Source: Dyella sp. 2HG41-7 (lineage in GTDB: Bacteria; Pseudomonadota; Gammaproteobacteria; Xanthomonadales; Rhodanobacteraceae). Taken from it: a stretch of 64,000 nt of DNA. The stretch is from positions 3,038,001-3,102,000 of the forward strand of contig NZ_JAJEJV010000004.1 of assembly GCF_021390675.1 (NCBI RefSeq), given 5' to 3'. A program made the translations under genes and the position numbers. Below are positions 25,995-35,134 of this stretch, one piece after another. Within the stretch, counting starts at the first letter, position 1. Every line of letters starts with the position of its first letter. The notes under the pieces are model-generated. The model made no database searches and was not told where the DNA came from. It saw only the letters and a program-made list of their open reading frames with translations.

Positions 25995-26777
25995 TTACGC
26001 CGAACGACGCTCCACCATCAGTTTCTTGATCTCCGCAATCGCCTTGGCCGGATTCAAACCCTTCGGGCAGGTGCGCGCGCAGTTCATGATGGTGTGGCAG
26101 CGATACAGCTTGAACGGGTCTTCCAGATCGTCCAGGCGCGCTCCGGTGTCTTCGTCGCGCGAATCGACAATCCAACGATACGCCTGCAGCAGAATCGCCG
26201 GACCGAGGTAACGGTCGCCGTTCCACCAGTAGCTCGGGCAGCTGGTCGAGCAGCACGCACACAGAATGCACTCGTACAAACCGTCGAGCTTTTTGCGATC
26301 TTCCGGCGACTGCAGACGCTCGCGATCGGGCGTCGCACTTTGCGTGCGCAGCCACGGACGGATCGAGGCGAACTGCGCGTAGAAATGCGTGAGATCCGGC
26401 ACGAGATCCTTCACCACCGGCATATGCGGCAGCGGGTAGATCTTCACGTCGCCCGACGCGCACTCTTCGATGGAGCGCGTGCACGCCAGCGTGTTGGTGC
26501 CGTCGATATTCATCGCGCACGAACCGCAGATGCCTTCGCGGCACGAACGGCGCAGCGTGAGCGTGGGATCGATTTCGTTCTTGATCTTCAGCAGGGCGTC
26601 CAGAACCATCGGGCCGCAGGCGGCCAGATCGACTTCATACGTGTCGATGCGCGGATTCTGGCCGTCGTCCGGCGACCAGCGATAGACGCGGAACGTACGC
26701 GGTTTCTTCGCGTCTTTCGCCGGAAAGTGCTTGCCCGGCTGGATCTTGGAATTTTTGGGTAGCGTGAACTCGGCCAC
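25995..26777 (-). CDS. sdhB: Succinate dehydrogenase iron-sulfur subunit SdhB
   Basis: SdhB carries electrons from FAD to quinone in complex II. The 260 residues hold three cysteine clusters: [2Fe-2S] in [15 protein letters not shown], [4Fe-4S] in [16 protein letters not shown] and [3Fe-4S] in [17 protein letters not shown]. The start is a GTG at 26777 with GGAGAGG 5 nt upstream. It follows sdhA by 21 nt. Length and motif spacing are normal. Confidence 0.97.
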   Translation of the reverse strand: MAEFTLPKNSKIQPGKHFPAKDAKKPRTFRVYRWSPDDGQNPRIDTYEVDLAACGPMVLDALLKIKNEIDPTLTLRRSCREGICGSCAMNIDGTNTLACTRSIEECASGDVKIYPLPHMPVVKDLVPDLTHFYAQFASIRPWLRTQSATPDRERLQSPEDRKKLDGLYECILCACCSTSCPSYWWNGDRYLGPAILLQAYRWIVDSRDEDTGARLDDLEDPFKLYRCHTIMNCARTCPKGLNPAKAIAEIKKLMVERRSA

Positions 26778-26798
26778 GATTGCCTCTCCAGTCGGTAC

Positions 26799-28586
26799 TT
26801 AGTAAACGCGCTTCTTCGGGGGCACAACCTCGACGTCGCCGGTCAAGGTGTACATATGCACCGGACGGAAGTCGAAGCTGGTCTTGCCGCTTTCGTCGAC
26901 CTTGACCAGCGTGTGCTTCATCCAGTCATGGTCGTCGCGCTCAGGGAAATCTTCGCGGGCATGGGCGCCGCGACTTTCGGGACGCTGCTCGGCCGAATGC
27001 ATGGTGGCGACGGCCTGGCCCAGCAGGTTGGAGAGTTCCAGCGTTTCGATAAGGTCGGAATTCCACACCATCGAACGATCGGAGACGCGCACGTCCTTGA
27101 ACGAATCGAAGACCTCGGAGATCTTCTTCGAACCGGCCTTCAGCGTTTCGCCGGTGCGGAACACGGCGGCGTCTTCCTGCATCGTGCGCTGCATGTTCAG
27201 GCGAATCTTCGCCGTGGACGTGCCGCCATTGGCGTTGCGCAAACCGTCGAAGCGCGAGAGCGCTTTGTCCAGCGCGCTGGCCGGAAGATCTTTGTGCGCA
27301 GAACCCGGCTTGACGATCTCGGCGCAGCGATGCGACACCGCGCGACCGAACACCACCAGATCGAGCAACGAGTTGGAACCCAGGCGATTGGCGCCATGCA
27401 CCGACACGCAAGCCGCTTCGCCGATGGCGAACAGACCCGGCACGACCGAATCCACGTCGTCGCCTTTCTTCTGCACGACTTCGCCGTGGTAGTTGGTGGG
27501 AATGCCGCCCATGTTGTAGTGCACGGTGGGCAAGACGGGGATCGGTTCCTTGGTCACGTCGACGCCAGCGAAAATGCGCGCGGATTCGGCGATGCCCGGC
27601 AGTCGCTCGTGAATCACTTCGGGACCCAGATGCATCAAATTCAAATGCACGTGATCTTTGTGCTCGCCGACGCCGCGACCTTCACGGATTTCGACGGTCA
27701 TCGCACGGCTCACTACGTCGCGCGATGCAAGGTCCTTCGCGCTGGGCGCATAGCGCTCCATAAAGCGCTCGCCCTTCGAGTTGGTGAGGTAACCGCCTTC
27801 GCCGCGAACACCTTCGGTAATCAGACAACCCGCGCCGTAAATGCCGGTGGGATGGAACTGCACGAATTCCATATCCTGCAACGCCAGCCCGGCGCGCAGC
27901 ACCATGCCGCCGCCGTCGCCCGTGCAGGTATGCGCGGAGGTGGCGCTGAAATACGCGCGACCGTAACCGCCGGTGGCAAGCACCACGGCCTGACCACGGA
28001 ACAGATGCAACGTACCCTCGTTCATATTGAGGGCCAGCACGCCGCGGCACGCGCCTTCGTCGTCGAAGATCAGATCGATGGCGAAGTATTCGATAAAGAA
28101 CTCCGCATCGTGCGCCAGCGCTTGCTGATACAACGTGTGCAGAATCGCATGGCCGGTACGGTCAGCGGCGGCGCAAGTACGCTGCGCGGTGCCCTTGCCG
28201 TAATGCGTGGTCATGCCGCCGAACGGGCGCTGATAGATTCGGCCATCGTCCGTGCGCGAGAACGGCACACCGTAATGTTCCAGTTCCAGGATCGACGGGA
28301 TGGCCTCGCGGCACATGTACTCGATCGCATCCTGGTCGCCCAGCCAATCCGACCCTTTGATGGTGTCGTAAAAGTGGAAGCGCCAATCGTCTTCGCCCAT
28401 GTTGCCGAGCGCCGCGGCGATACCGCCCTGCGCCGCCACCGTATGCGAGCGGGTGGGAAACACTTTAGTGATGCACGCGGCCTTCAGGCCCTTTTCGGCC
28501 AGACCGAAAGTCGCGCGCAAACCGGCGCCGCCGGCGCCGACGACGATCGCGTCGTATTTGTGCTGCTGAATTTTATAGGCTTCCAT
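26799..28586 (-). CDS. sdhA: Succinate dehydrogenase flavoprotein subunit SdhA
   Basis: This 595-residue subunit oxidises succinate to fumarate. It shows the N-terminal FAD-binding [19 protein letters not shown], the covalent-FAD histidine in [16 protein letters not shown], and active-site segments [18 protein letters not shown] and [22 protein letters not shown]. The usual SdhA C-terminus ending PPKKRVY is present. The gene order sdhC-D-A-B is intact, with 5 nt between sdhD and sdhA. Confidence 0.98.
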   Translation of the reverse strand: MEAYKIQQHKYDAIVVGAGGAGLRATFGLAEKGLKAACITKVFPTRSHTVAAQGGIAAALGNMGEDDWRFHFYDTIKGSDWLGDQDAIEYMCREAIPSILELEHYGVPFSRTDDGRIYQRPFGGMTTHYGKGTAQRTCAAADRTGHAILHTLYQQALAHDAEFFIEYFAIDLIFDDEGACRGVLALNMNEGTLHLFRGQAVVLATGGYGRAYFSATSAHTCTGDGGGMVLRAGLALQDMEFVQFHPTGIYGAGCLITEGVRGEGGYLTNSKGERFMERYAPSAKDLASRDVVSRAMTVEIREGRGVGEHKDHVHLNLMHLGPEVIHERLPGIAESARIFAGVDVTKEPIPVLPTVHYNMGGIPTNYHGEVVQKKGDDVDSVVPGLFAIGEAACVSVHGANRLGSNSLLDLVVFGRAVSHRCAEIVKPGSAHKDLPASALDKALSRFDGLRNANGGTSTAKIRLNMQRTMQEDAAVFRTGETLKAGSKKISEVFDSFKDVRVSDRSMVWNSDLIETLELSNLLGQAVATMHSAEQRPESRGAHAREDFPERDDHDWMKHTLVKVDESGKTSFDFRPVHMYTLTGDVEVVPPKKRVY

Positions 28587-28591
28587 CGACC

Positions 28592-28987
28592 TCAGGCTCC
28601 CAGTGCGATGCGCAGCACAGCCAGCGCGCAGAACAACACGCTCAGCACCGCGAGGAACTTAATTGCTACGAGAAGGAAAATTTCCTTCCAGCGCGTATGT
28701 ACGTAGTCTTCGATCACAACCTGCAAGCCAAGCACCGCGTGCCAGAACATGCAGATCACGAACGCGATCAGCAGCACGGCGTTCCACGGTTTCGCCACGG
28801 CGGCCCGCGCCGTCGCGAAATCGGAATGCGCCAGGCCGAGCACCAGGATCGCAAACCACAAACCCAAAACGACCAAGCCCACCGCGGTGACGCGCTGCGT
28901 CCACCAGTGGCTGACGCCGAACTGCGCAGAACCCAAGCCGCGCGCACGCTTGAGCGGGTTGCGCAAATCTTTCGACTTCGCGCTCAT
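28592..28987 (-). CDS. sdhD: Succinate dehydrogenase membrane anchor SdhD
   Basis: A 131-residue membrane subunit with three helices. It begins [22 protein letters not shown]. The heme/quinone segment [17 protein letters not shown] carries the conserved His and Asp-Tyr of SdhD, and [14 protein letters not shown] lies in helix one. The start ATG at 28987 overlaps the sdhC stop by 4 nt. The open frame continues further upstream through sdhC in another register, but that is not coding. Confidence 0.93.
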   Translation of the reverse strand: MSAKSKDLRNPLKRARGLGSAQFGVSHWWTQRVTAVGLVVLGLWFAILVLGLAHSDFATARAAVAKPWNAVLLIAFVICMFWHAVLGLQVVIEDYVHTRWKEIFLLVAIKFLAVLSVLFCALAVLRIALGA

Positions 28988-29376
28988 GCGGCACCTCCGG
29001 CAGAAAGCACGCAGCCCCAGACGATCAAGGTAAGAAGGATGCTGACGATGATCGACGCCCAGCTCGAACGTACGAATTGAGCGATGCCGTAACCGGCGCC
29101 CGCGTCCTGTACGAGGTGACGGATACCGTTGCACAGGTGAAAGAAGAACGCCCAGGTCCAACCGATCATCAGGATCATGCCGAGCGGGCTGCCCATGCAG
29201 ATCTTGAATTGATTGAATGCGTCCTCGCCGGACGCCAGGGCGACCAGTCCCCACAGGACGATCAAGGTGCCCACGGCCAGGGCAATGCCGGTGGCGCGAT
29301 GCAGGATGGACGTCACCATCTGCACTTGCCACTTATATATCTGTAGATGGGGTGAAAGCGGTCGCGTATCTGCCAT
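28984..29376 (-). CDS. sdhC: Succinate dehydrogenase cytochrome b556 subunit SdhC
   Basis: A 130-residue subunit with three helices. The signature N-terminus RPLSPHLQIYKWQVQMVTSILHR includes the quinone-site Ser/Arg, and ATGIALAVGTLIVLWG follows. The heme-ligand histidine lies in AFFFHLCNGIRHLVQD. It begins the core sdhCDAB block; a small SdhAF4-like gene lies 84 nt upstream on the same strand. Confidence 0.95.
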   Translation of the reverse strand: MADTRPLSPHLQIYKWQVQMVTSILHRATGIALAVGTLIVLWGLVALASGEDAFNQFKICMGSPLGMILMIGWTWAFFFHLCNGIRHLVQDAGAGYGIAQFVRSSWASIIVSILLTLIVWGCVLSAGGAA

Positions 29377-29460
29377 GGCGGCTATCCTGGGGTGGAATCG
29401 CTAATGCCCACACCGCCTCATCCGTTTCTTCCCCAACCGCAGCGCAAGCTGCACGCCGGA

Positions 29461-29628
29461 TCAGAAGTCGATGCAGCGACCGTTCTTTTCCCAATCGCCG
29501 TAACGCGTCGGGTCCGGTGCCGGCCGCGCGTCCTGCTCCTTCCCTTGCGCAGGTAAAACGGGCGTTACGACACGCTCCGTTTTTGCGGGCTCAGGACTGT
29601 TCGCGGGTTTGGAGGAAGTGTCGGGCAT
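29461..29628 (-). CDS. DUF1674 / SdhAF4-like succinate dehydrogenase assembly factor
   Basis: A 55-residue protein starting at ATG 29628, with GGAGAT as ribosome site about 6 nt upstream. The first 35 residues are Pro/Lys/Glu-rich and probably disordered. The C-terminus RYGDWEKNGRCIDF is the DUF1674 signature, shared with mitochondrial Sdh8/SdhAF4, which protects flavinylated SdhA before complex assembly. Its position directly ahead of sdhC supports this. A longer frame to 29754 lacks similarity and would run into the divergent ygfZ start. Confidence 0.85.
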   Translation of the reverse strand: MPDTSSKPANSPEPAKTERVVTPVLPAQGKEQDARPAPDPTRYGDWEKNGRCIDF

Positions 29629-29744
29629 ATTCGTATCTCCAAAAGCGTAATACTTGCGGCATAGCAGCACAACCAGTTGACGCGGAGCTCCGAAGGTTGC
29701 AAGTACCCTTGCACCACGCCCCCGGCGCCCCCACACCTGCGCGC

Positions 29745-30545
29745 ATGCCGACATCCCAGAACGCTCAAGCCATAACCCTCGACGGCCCGGACGCCATCGC
29801 GTTTGCGCACAACCAATTCACTAGCCCGGTTACCGCATTAGCGGTCGGCCGCTGGCAATTCAGCAGCTGGCTCGATGCGCAGGGTCGCGTGCGTCAACTG
29901 TTTCATCTTGCGCGTATCGGCGAAGAACGATTGTTGCTGATTTTGCGCGGCGGCGATGCGGCCGAATTCGTTGAAGCGTTGCGCCGCTTTGTGTTTCGTT
30001 CGCGCGTCACATTATCCGTCGCCGAAGGATCGCTGACCGATGCATCGGTCCTTCCCTTGCATCATGTCAAAGCGCACGACGACGTTATCGTCTTAGGTTG
30101 CGGATCGCATGCGATGCAATTCGGAAACAACGTCGACAAGACGCATGGATGGAGACTTGAACAACTGCACGCAGGATGGCCATGGCTTCCCGACGCAGCC
30201 TTGAACGAGTTGCTGCCGCCTGCACTATCGCTGCATCGGTTAGGCGCTATCGCGCTCGATAAAGGTTGTTATCCGGGACAAGAAATCGTTGCGCGTTTGC
30301 ACTATCGCGGCGGGAACAAAAAACATCTGCATCGTGTCGAACTCTCTCAACGCGTTGAAGAAGGTTCGTTGCTTCAACACAACGATCGTGAGTTCATTCG
30401 ATTACTACAAGTGATGCCGCACGCAGATCGCATCGAAGCACTTGCCGTTATGACCGACGACGTTGCAAACGACATCGTTCAACACTCGAAAAATGCGAAT
30501 CATGAACATAGTGATCTACGAATCGTAAGCACTTGGTCCGACTGA
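29745..30545 (+). CDS. ygfZ: YgfZ-like folate-binding Fe-S protein
   Basis: A 266-residue protein of the YgfZ/GcvT-like family that uses tetrahydrofolate to sustain Fe-S enzymes such as MiaB. The signature KGCYPGQEIVARLHYRG, including the functional cysteine, is at about residues 172-188. The N-terminal ITLDGPDAIAFAHNQFTSPV and QFSSWLDAQGRVRQLFHL match the family. The start ATG at 29745 is the family start. The open frame extends upstream to 29217 without similarity. It is divergent from the sdh operon, itself rich in Fe-S clusters. The last about 30 residues (NDIVQHSKNANHEHSD) look divergent. Confidence 0.88.
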   Translation: MPTSQNAQAITLDGPDAIAFAHNQFTSPVTALAVGRWQFSSWLDAQGRVRQLFHLARIGEERLLLILRGGDAAEFVEALRRFVFRSRVTLSVAEGSLTDASVLPLHHVKAHDDVIVLGCGSHAMQFGNNVDKTHGWRLEQLHAGWPWLPDAALNELLPPALSLHRLGAIALDKGCYPGQEIVARLHYRGGNKKHLHRVELSQRVEEGSLLQHNDREFIRLLQVMPHADRIEALAVMTDDVANDIVQHSKNANHEHSDLRIVSTWSD

Positions 30546-30986
30546 CATTTACATCACGCGTGTCGTGCCATGATCGTGAGCGAAATGTGAATCGAACAGG
30601 TCAGGCACTTGCAATCACAGTCGGGCCCCACTAGATTCCGCCAAACTTTTTGCGGCGCCCACCAGCCCACAGGGCGCCGAAGTACGCGACGAACCGGAGG
30701 GGTCCGGATCGGCGCGACCCGGCAGAAACATCGCCGGAGGACAACTCGCCGTATGCGCGACACGCTGCACGATGGGCCCATTTGCCCGCAGCGTCATAGC
30801 CAGCAAAAAACCCGGTCGACATCGGACGTGTCGATCGAATCCGCCACGTTGTCGTGGCTAACCGACTTGCGCCACAAGTTTCGGCGCAAGCGATATATCC
30901 AGGTGGAACGGCCTGCCCGCCCGTCCATCGCAACGGCGTCTATGCATGCATGTCATGCCTTGGCGTACAGCAAATTGGAGGCAGAA
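30546..30986 (+). other. 440-nt non-coding stretch with several hairpins upstream of the SleB-like gene
   Basis: No gene is supported here. Four compact inverted repeats are visible: CGGCGCCC/GGGCGCCG (30653-30679), TCGACA/TGTCGA (near 30817-30836), GCCACG/CGTGGC with a 4-nt loop (30843-30858), and CTTGCGCC/GGCGCAAG (30866-30890). These could belong to a structured 5' leader or small RNA. Tests by eye for RNase P RNA, tmRNA and 6S RNA motifs failed. Reading frames through it on either strand give low-complexity Arg-rich peptides. Confidence 0.4.
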
Positions 30987-31421
30987 ATGAAACTTTCTAT
31001 GTTGTTGTGGCTTATGTCCGTTCTGCCCCAACCGCTCGCAGACCAGACTTGCCTGGCAACTACCGTGTATTTGGAAGCGCGTAGCCAGTCGACGATCGGG
31101 CAAATGGCCGTGGCGGAAGTCGCCATGCGTCGACGCGAACGCGGCCAGTGGGGCGGCACGGTATGCGATGTGGTCAAATCACCGCATCAATTTGCGCTAT
31201 CCACGTCGTCGCCGAATCAGGATATCGACAACCTCGTGGCATTCCAGAAAGCGTGGGATATCGCAGGCAAATCCATCGTCAATTGGGATCTTCCCGTCGA
31301 CGAACGCCATATGTTCGTTCCGCACGCAGATCACTTCGCCACCGCGGCGGTTGCGCCGGCATGGTCGCGAAATCGCAGCGCCATCACGATCGGCGATCAC
31401 AAGTTCTATTCGATCAATTGA
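30987..31421 (+). CDS. Secreted SleB-type cell wall hydrolase (Hydrolase_2 family)
   Basis: A 144-residue protein starting at ATG 30987 with GGAGG 5 nt upstream. Residues 1-19 form a signal peptide (LSMLLWLMSVLPQPLA). The mature part has the SleB/Hydrolase_2 pattern CLATTVYLEARSQSTIGQMAVAEV with its catalytic glutamate, then VKSPHQFALST and HMFVPHADHFATAAVAPAW. Such enzymes are lytic transglycosylase-like peptidoglycan hydrolases acting in the periplasm. An open frame to 30609 exists but is arginine-rich noise. A bidirectional terminator follows. Confidence 0.82.
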   Translation: MKLSMLLWLMSVLPQPLADQTCLATTVYLEARSQSTIGQMAVAEVAMRRRERGQWGGTVCDVVKSPHQFALSTSSPNQDIDNLVAFQKAWDIAGKSIVNWDLPVDERHMFVPHADHFATAAVAPAWSRNRSAITIGDHKFYSIN

Positions 31422-31441
31422 TACGCACTTACCGCTCATAA

Positions 31442-31470
31442 AAAAGGCCCTCGCAAGAGGGCCTTTTATT
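31442..31470. terminator. Bidirectional intrinsic terminator
   Basis: AAAAGGCCCTC and GAGGGCCTTTT form an 11-bp stem with loop GCAA, with T-rich flanks on both strands. It ends the SleB-like gene (plus) and the glycine-zipper lipoprotein gene (minus). Confidence 0.88.
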
Positions 31471-31500
31471 TTGGACGTCTAGACGTCTATTTAAATATCA

Positions 31501-31974
31501 TCAGCGCGGATAAACCAGATTGTTGTTTATGATGACGTAATCGCCCGGGCGCACGCGCGGATCGGGAACCTGCGTAACCGTCGCGTACTGGCCGTTGTCG
31601 AGGCGAATTACGATTTGCCACGCCGGCGTGGTGCCACCCGGCTGACTGTTGTTCTGACCGACCTTATTGCCAACCACGCCGCCGACGACCGCACCGCCGA
31701 CGATGGCCGCCGTATTGCCGCGACCGTGACCGATCGTACTGCCTAATAGGCCGCCAGCCACCGCGCCGATCACCGTGCCGATACCGCTGTTATTGGTGCC
31801 CTGCTGCTGGATATAAATCTGCTGGACCTGCTGCACCACGCCGCAGCTTTGGCAACCCTGGTAACCGTAGGTTGTCTGCCCCTGATAGGGCGGCTGCGTC
31901 TGGCAGCCCGAAAGCGCCGCGATAGCCACCAGCAACGCCGCCATCGTCCCGAATTTGACTGATTTGCTTTTCAC
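31501..31974 (-). CDS. Glycine-zipper 2TM-domain lipoprotein
   Basis: A 157-residue outer-membrane lipoprotein of the 17-kDa antigen/SlyB-like type. It starts at GTG 31974 with a near-perfect AGGAGG 5 nt upstream. The upstream ATG at 32031 lacks this. The signal peptide MAALLVAIAALSGC places the lipid-modified cysteine near residue 24. The Gly-rich zipper IGTVIGAVAGGLLGSTIGHG ... AIVGGAVVGGVVGNKVG spans about residues 62-105. A C-terminal beta domain (WQIVIRLDNGQYATVTQV, VRPGDYVII) follows. The function in envelope integrity is inferred from the family. Confidence 0.88.
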   Translation of the reverse strand: MKSKSVKFGTMAALLVAIAALSGCQTQPPYQGQTTYGYQGCQSCGVVQQVQQIYIQQQGTNNSGIGTVIGAVAGGLLGSTIGHGRGNTAAIVGGAVVGGVVGNKVGQNNSQPGGTTPAWQIVIRLDNGQYATVTQVPDPRVRPGDYVIINNNLVYPR

Positions 31975-32206
31975 GACAACCTCCTGAAAGTGATCATTGC
32001 GCGCCAGACATGGCAATAGCGTTGATTCCACTCGAACGCGATTGCGACGTCCATCGTTATTTTAGACTTCGCCGTTTGCACAACCGTTCCTTACGCGGCG
32101 CATTGAAACGCTTTTACGCTGAACGTTGCTAGACCCGTTTCACACCATCTTTTAACAACGCGCGCCCGGAAACCATAGCTACCCGAACAACGCCCGATGA
32201 CGCATC

Positions 32207-32980
32207 ATGACAATCATGCTGCAACTTGCCGATAGCCACGTACATCTGGACGACGCCTCGTTCGACGCCGACCGCGACGCGGTGATCGAACGGGCGCGCG
32301 CGGCAGGCATCGGGCTGCAAATCGTTCCTGGCGTCGACGCCGCAAGTTGGCCGCGCATCCGCGCGCTTTGCGCGCCGGGAAGCGGGCTTTATCCGGCCTA
32401 CGGCATGCACCCCATGTTTATGCATAGCCACCGCCCGGACGACCTCGCCACGCTATCGCATTGGCTAAAAGAACATCGCCCGGTCGCCGTGGGCGAAATC
32501 GGCCTGGACTTCTACGAAGAACCTTACGATGCGCAAGAACAACGCGAGTACTTCAAGCAACAACTTGCGTTGGCGCGGGAATTCGACCTTCCGGTGATTC
32601 TGCACGCGCGCGGCGCACTGGACGAAGTGACGGCGACCCTGCGCCGCATTGGCGGATTGCGCGGCGTCGTGCATAGCTTTTCGGGAAGCCAGCAACAAGC
32701 TGAGCAACTGTGGAAGCTCGGCTTTCATCTGGGCATTGGCGGCCCTGTCACCTACGAGCGCGCTCAGCGCCTTCGCCGCATCGTCGCCACCATGCCGATC
32801 GAATTCCTACTGCTCGAAAGCGACGCACCCGATCAGCCTGGCTCCGGTCATCGCGGCGAACGCAATGAACCCGCGCATGTTGCAGAAGTGCTTCAATGCG
32901 TGGCGAATCTGCGCGGTGAAAATCCTGTGACCGTCGCGACTGCAACGACCTCCAACGCGCGACGTCTCTTCGGCGTCTAA
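32207..32980 (+). CDS. TatD family metal-dependent hydrolase
   Basis: A 257-residue TIM-barrel protein of the TatD DNase family. It has metal ligands in LADSHVHLDDASF, the glutamate in AVGEIGLDFYEEP, a His in VILHARGALDEVT, another in GVVHSFSG and the Asp in LLLESDAPDQPG. TatD proteins have 3'-5' exonuclease activity with roles in DNA repair. Two start codons (32207 and 32216) are 9 nt apart. A 226-nt upstream gap separates it from the divergent lipoprotein gene. Confidence 0.92.
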   Translation: MTIMLQLADSHVHLDDASFDADRDAVIERARAAGIGLQIVPGVDAASWPRIRALCAPGSGLYPAYGMHPMFMHSHRPDDLATLSHWLKEHRPVAVGEIGLDFYEEPYDAQEQREYFKQQLALAREFDLPVILHARGALDEVTATLRRIGGLRGVVHSFSGSQQQAEQLWKLGFHLGIGGPVTYERAQRLRRIVATMPIEFLLLESDAPDQPGSGHRGERNEPAHVAEVLQCVANLRGENPVTVATATTSNARRLFGV

Positions 32981-33046
32981 GCCGTCCTCACACAACCACC
33001 CGCCGCCCTGGCACTTGCAAGCGACACGGTTTCGCGTGCACTATTT

Positions 33047-33073
33047 ATTTCATCAGTGAAATATGCACTAGTG
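33047..33073 (+). promoter_or_regulatory. Putative MarR operator
   Basis: A perfect palindrome ATTTCA-TCAG-TGAAAT (33047-33062) is followed within 3 nt by the palindrome CACTAGTG (33066-33073), ending just before the marR ATG at 33076. MarR-family repressors typically bind such 16-20 bp AT-rich dyads overlapping their own promoter, so autoregulation is likely. The binding itself is inference. Confidence 0.6.
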
Positions 33074-33075
33074 AA

Positions 33076-33600
33076 ATGTCCCTGAACGACCAAATCAAGA
33101 TGCTGGACCAGGGCATCGCGGGCGTGCGCAAGATCATTCCCGACATGCCTGCGGACGCCGGCTTATGCCGGGTGCTGCTGTTGATCAGCGAAACGATGCA
33201 ATCGGAGTTCGAGCATAAACTGCGACCGCACAAGCTCAACGACAGCGAATTTCGCACGCTGATCACGCTGTTTTCGCGACCGGACGGCACTTCCACGCCC
33301 GGCGAGCTCTGCGTTTTCACCTCGCTCGGCGTCACCAACATGACGCGCATCGCGGACGCGCTCGTCAAACGCGGGCTAATTACGCGCGGCGCCAGCGCCG
33401 AGGACCGTCGCCGCGTTGTCATGCAAATCACTTCGGCTGGCAGACGCTTCGTGCAGAAGATGCTGCCGACCATGTTTCCGCGCCTGAAGATCATCTTCGA
33501 CGGGTTCACCGATGCGGACCGCCGCAACTTGAACCGCCTCTTGCGCAAGCTAGCCAACAACCTCAGTCAACTCGAACACGAAGCGGGTGATCCGCCATGA
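33076..33600 (+). CDS. MarR family transcriptional repressor of the efflux operon
   Basis: A 174-residue winged-helix regulator. The DNA-binding core reads LNDSEFRTLITLF ... GELCVFTSLGVTNMTRIADALVKRG (recognition helix) and the wing is ITRGASAEDRRRVVMQIT. N-terminal and C-terminal helices provide the dimer interface. Its stop overlaps the start of the outer-membrane component by ATGA, so it is cotranscribed with the pump it likely controls, as EmrR is with emrAB. A palindrome lies directly upstream. Confidence 0.92.
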   Translation: MSLNDQIKMLDQGIAGVRKIIPDMPADAGLCRVLLLISETMQSEFEHKLRPHKLNDSEFRTLITLFSRPDGTSTPGELCVFTSLGVTNMTRIADALVKRGLITRGASAEDRRRVVMQITSAGRRFVQKMLPTMFPRLKIIFDGFTDADRRNLNRLLRKLANNLSQLEHEAGDPP

Positions 33601-35132
33601 ACGTCGTTTCGTCCCCCTCCCTTATCAAGCTTCGCCCGCTCGCTCTGGTCGCCGCGCTGAGTCTTGCCGGCTGCATGGTGCCGGCGAAAGTGCAGCACCC
33701 GGCGTTACGCGACGATGTGCCGCTGGCGGGTTTGCCAACCACGGCGAACGCCAGCTGGCCGGCTGCCGACTGGTGGCGCGTTTATAACGATCCGCAATTG
33801 GACCAGCTCATCGCGTTGTCGATGAAACAATCGCCCGACCTCGCGCAAGCGCATGCGCGCGTGCAGACGGCCGAACAATCGGTGCGCGTCGCCGCGGCGC
33901 AGGCCGGCTTGTCGATCAACGGCAACGCGCAGCTCACGCGACAGCGCATCAGCGACCACGGATTGATGCCGCCTTCCCTGCTCGGCTTCAACTGGTATAA
34001 CCAGGCGGACCTGGGCATCCAGCTCGAATACGATTTCGATTTCTGGGGCAAGAAGCGCGCATCGATCGAATCCGCGCTGGATCAGGCGCATGCCGCCGAA
34101 GCGCAACGCAGCGCGGCGGCGCTGTCGATTCAAAATGCCGTGGCGGATACGTATTTCGGTTGGCTGGCGGACGAAAATCGGTTGATGCTTGCGAAACAAT
34201 CCGTCGCAACGCAACAGCGTCTGCTGCATATTGCCGAACTGCGCGTGCGCCAGGGCGTCGATCTCCCCGATACCGTGCAGCAAGCGCGTGCGCAGCTTGC
34301 GAACGTGCAGCAGATGCAAGTCACGCTGGAAGGATCGATCGAACTTCGCAAAGTCGTACTCGCTGCACTGGCCAATGTTTCGCCTGCCGACTTGCCGCCA
34401 TTGCAACCGCACGCCTTGCCGGATGTCGAAAGCGGCATGCCCGATAGCGCGCGATTGGACTTGATTGCGCGCCGCCCCGATATCGCGGCAAGTCAGTGGC
34501 AAGTCGAAGCGGCGTTGAAAGAAACCGACGTCGCTCGCGCCGACTATTTCCCTGATATCAGCATCAATGCCATGGCGGGCCTTTCCAGCACCGATCAAGG
34601 TGGCCCTCATATCCCCGGATTTTCGACCGTCGGCAAGGGCGATCTCGGCAATTTGTTCACCTGGGGCAGTCGCGTGTTCGGGATTACGCCCGCCGTGCAT
34701 TTGCCGATCTTCGAAGGTGGACGGCTTAAAGCAGGTTACGGCGCGAGCCGCGCGGAGCTTGACGCCGCGATCGCGCAATACAACGTCGCCGTCACCAACG
34801 CGGCGCGCGATGTCGCCACGCAAGCCGTTACCGCACAACAAATCGCCGCGCGTCGCGTCAAGCAAGACGCACAAGTCAAAGCGAACGAAACGCTTCTGAC
34901 CGCCGCGCAAGCGCGCGCGACGCACGGCACGAAAGACGCGCGCGAAAGCCTTACCAACGAACTGCAGTTGCTGCAGCAGCGCGATCAGGCCATCAACCTT
35001 CAAGCCCAAGCCCTCAGCACCGATCTGGCGCTGATCAAGGCGCTGGGCGGCGGTTATCGATCGGATGTCGGTAACACGGCGCAACACGACAACGCCTCCT
35101 CCCCCACTTCGAATCCTGCTGGAGCTCCGTAA
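33597..35132 (+). CDS. NodT-family outer-membrane efflux lipoprotein
   Basis: A 511-residue TolC-like factor. The signal peptide ends LSLAGC, a lipobox near residue 26. Two outer-membrane efflux domains follow with typical motifs WWRVYNDPQLDQLIALSMKQ, GIQLEYDFDFWGKKRASIES, PDIAASQWQVEAALKETDVARADYFP and LPIFEGGRLKAGYGASRAEL. It provides the exit duct of the tripartite pump with the next two genes. The C-terminal about 20 residues are Ser/Asn/Pro-rich. Confidence 0.94.
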   Translation: MNVVSSPSLIKLRPLALVAALSLAGCMVPAKVQHPALRDDVPLAGLPTTANASWPAADWWRVYNDPQLDQLIALSMKQSPDLAQAHARVQTAEQSVRVAAAQAGLSINGNAQLTRQRISDHGLMPPSLLGFNWYNQADLGIQLEYDFDFWGKKRASIESALDQAHAAEAQRSAAALSIQNAVADTYFGWLADENRLMLAKQSVATQQRLLHIAELRVRQGVDLPDTVQQARAQLANVQQMQVTLEGSIELRKVVLAALANVSPADLPPLQPHALPDVESGMPDSARLDLIARRPDIAASQWQVEAALKETDVARADYFPDISINAMAGLSSTDQGGPHIPGFSTVGKGDLGNLFTWGSRVFGITPAVHLPIFEGGRLKAGYGASRAELDAAIAQYNVAVTNAARDVATQAVTAQQIAARRVKQDAQVKANETLLTAAQARATHGTKDARESLTNELQLLQQRDQAINLQAQALSTDLALIKALGGGYRSDVGNTAQHDNASSPTSNPAGAP

Positions 35133-35134
35133 TC

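Noticed and set aside
26856-28706. A 616-residue open frame antisense to sdhA.
   Set aside because: It lies wholly opposite a clear sdhA with all motifs. GC-rich codon bias commonly creates such long antisense frames, and the peptide has no domain features.
30609-30986. N-terminal extension of the SleB-like protein by 126 residues.
   Set aside because: The extension is Arg/Thr-rich with no similarity, whereas the ATG at 30987 has GGAGG upstream and is followed by a signal peptide.
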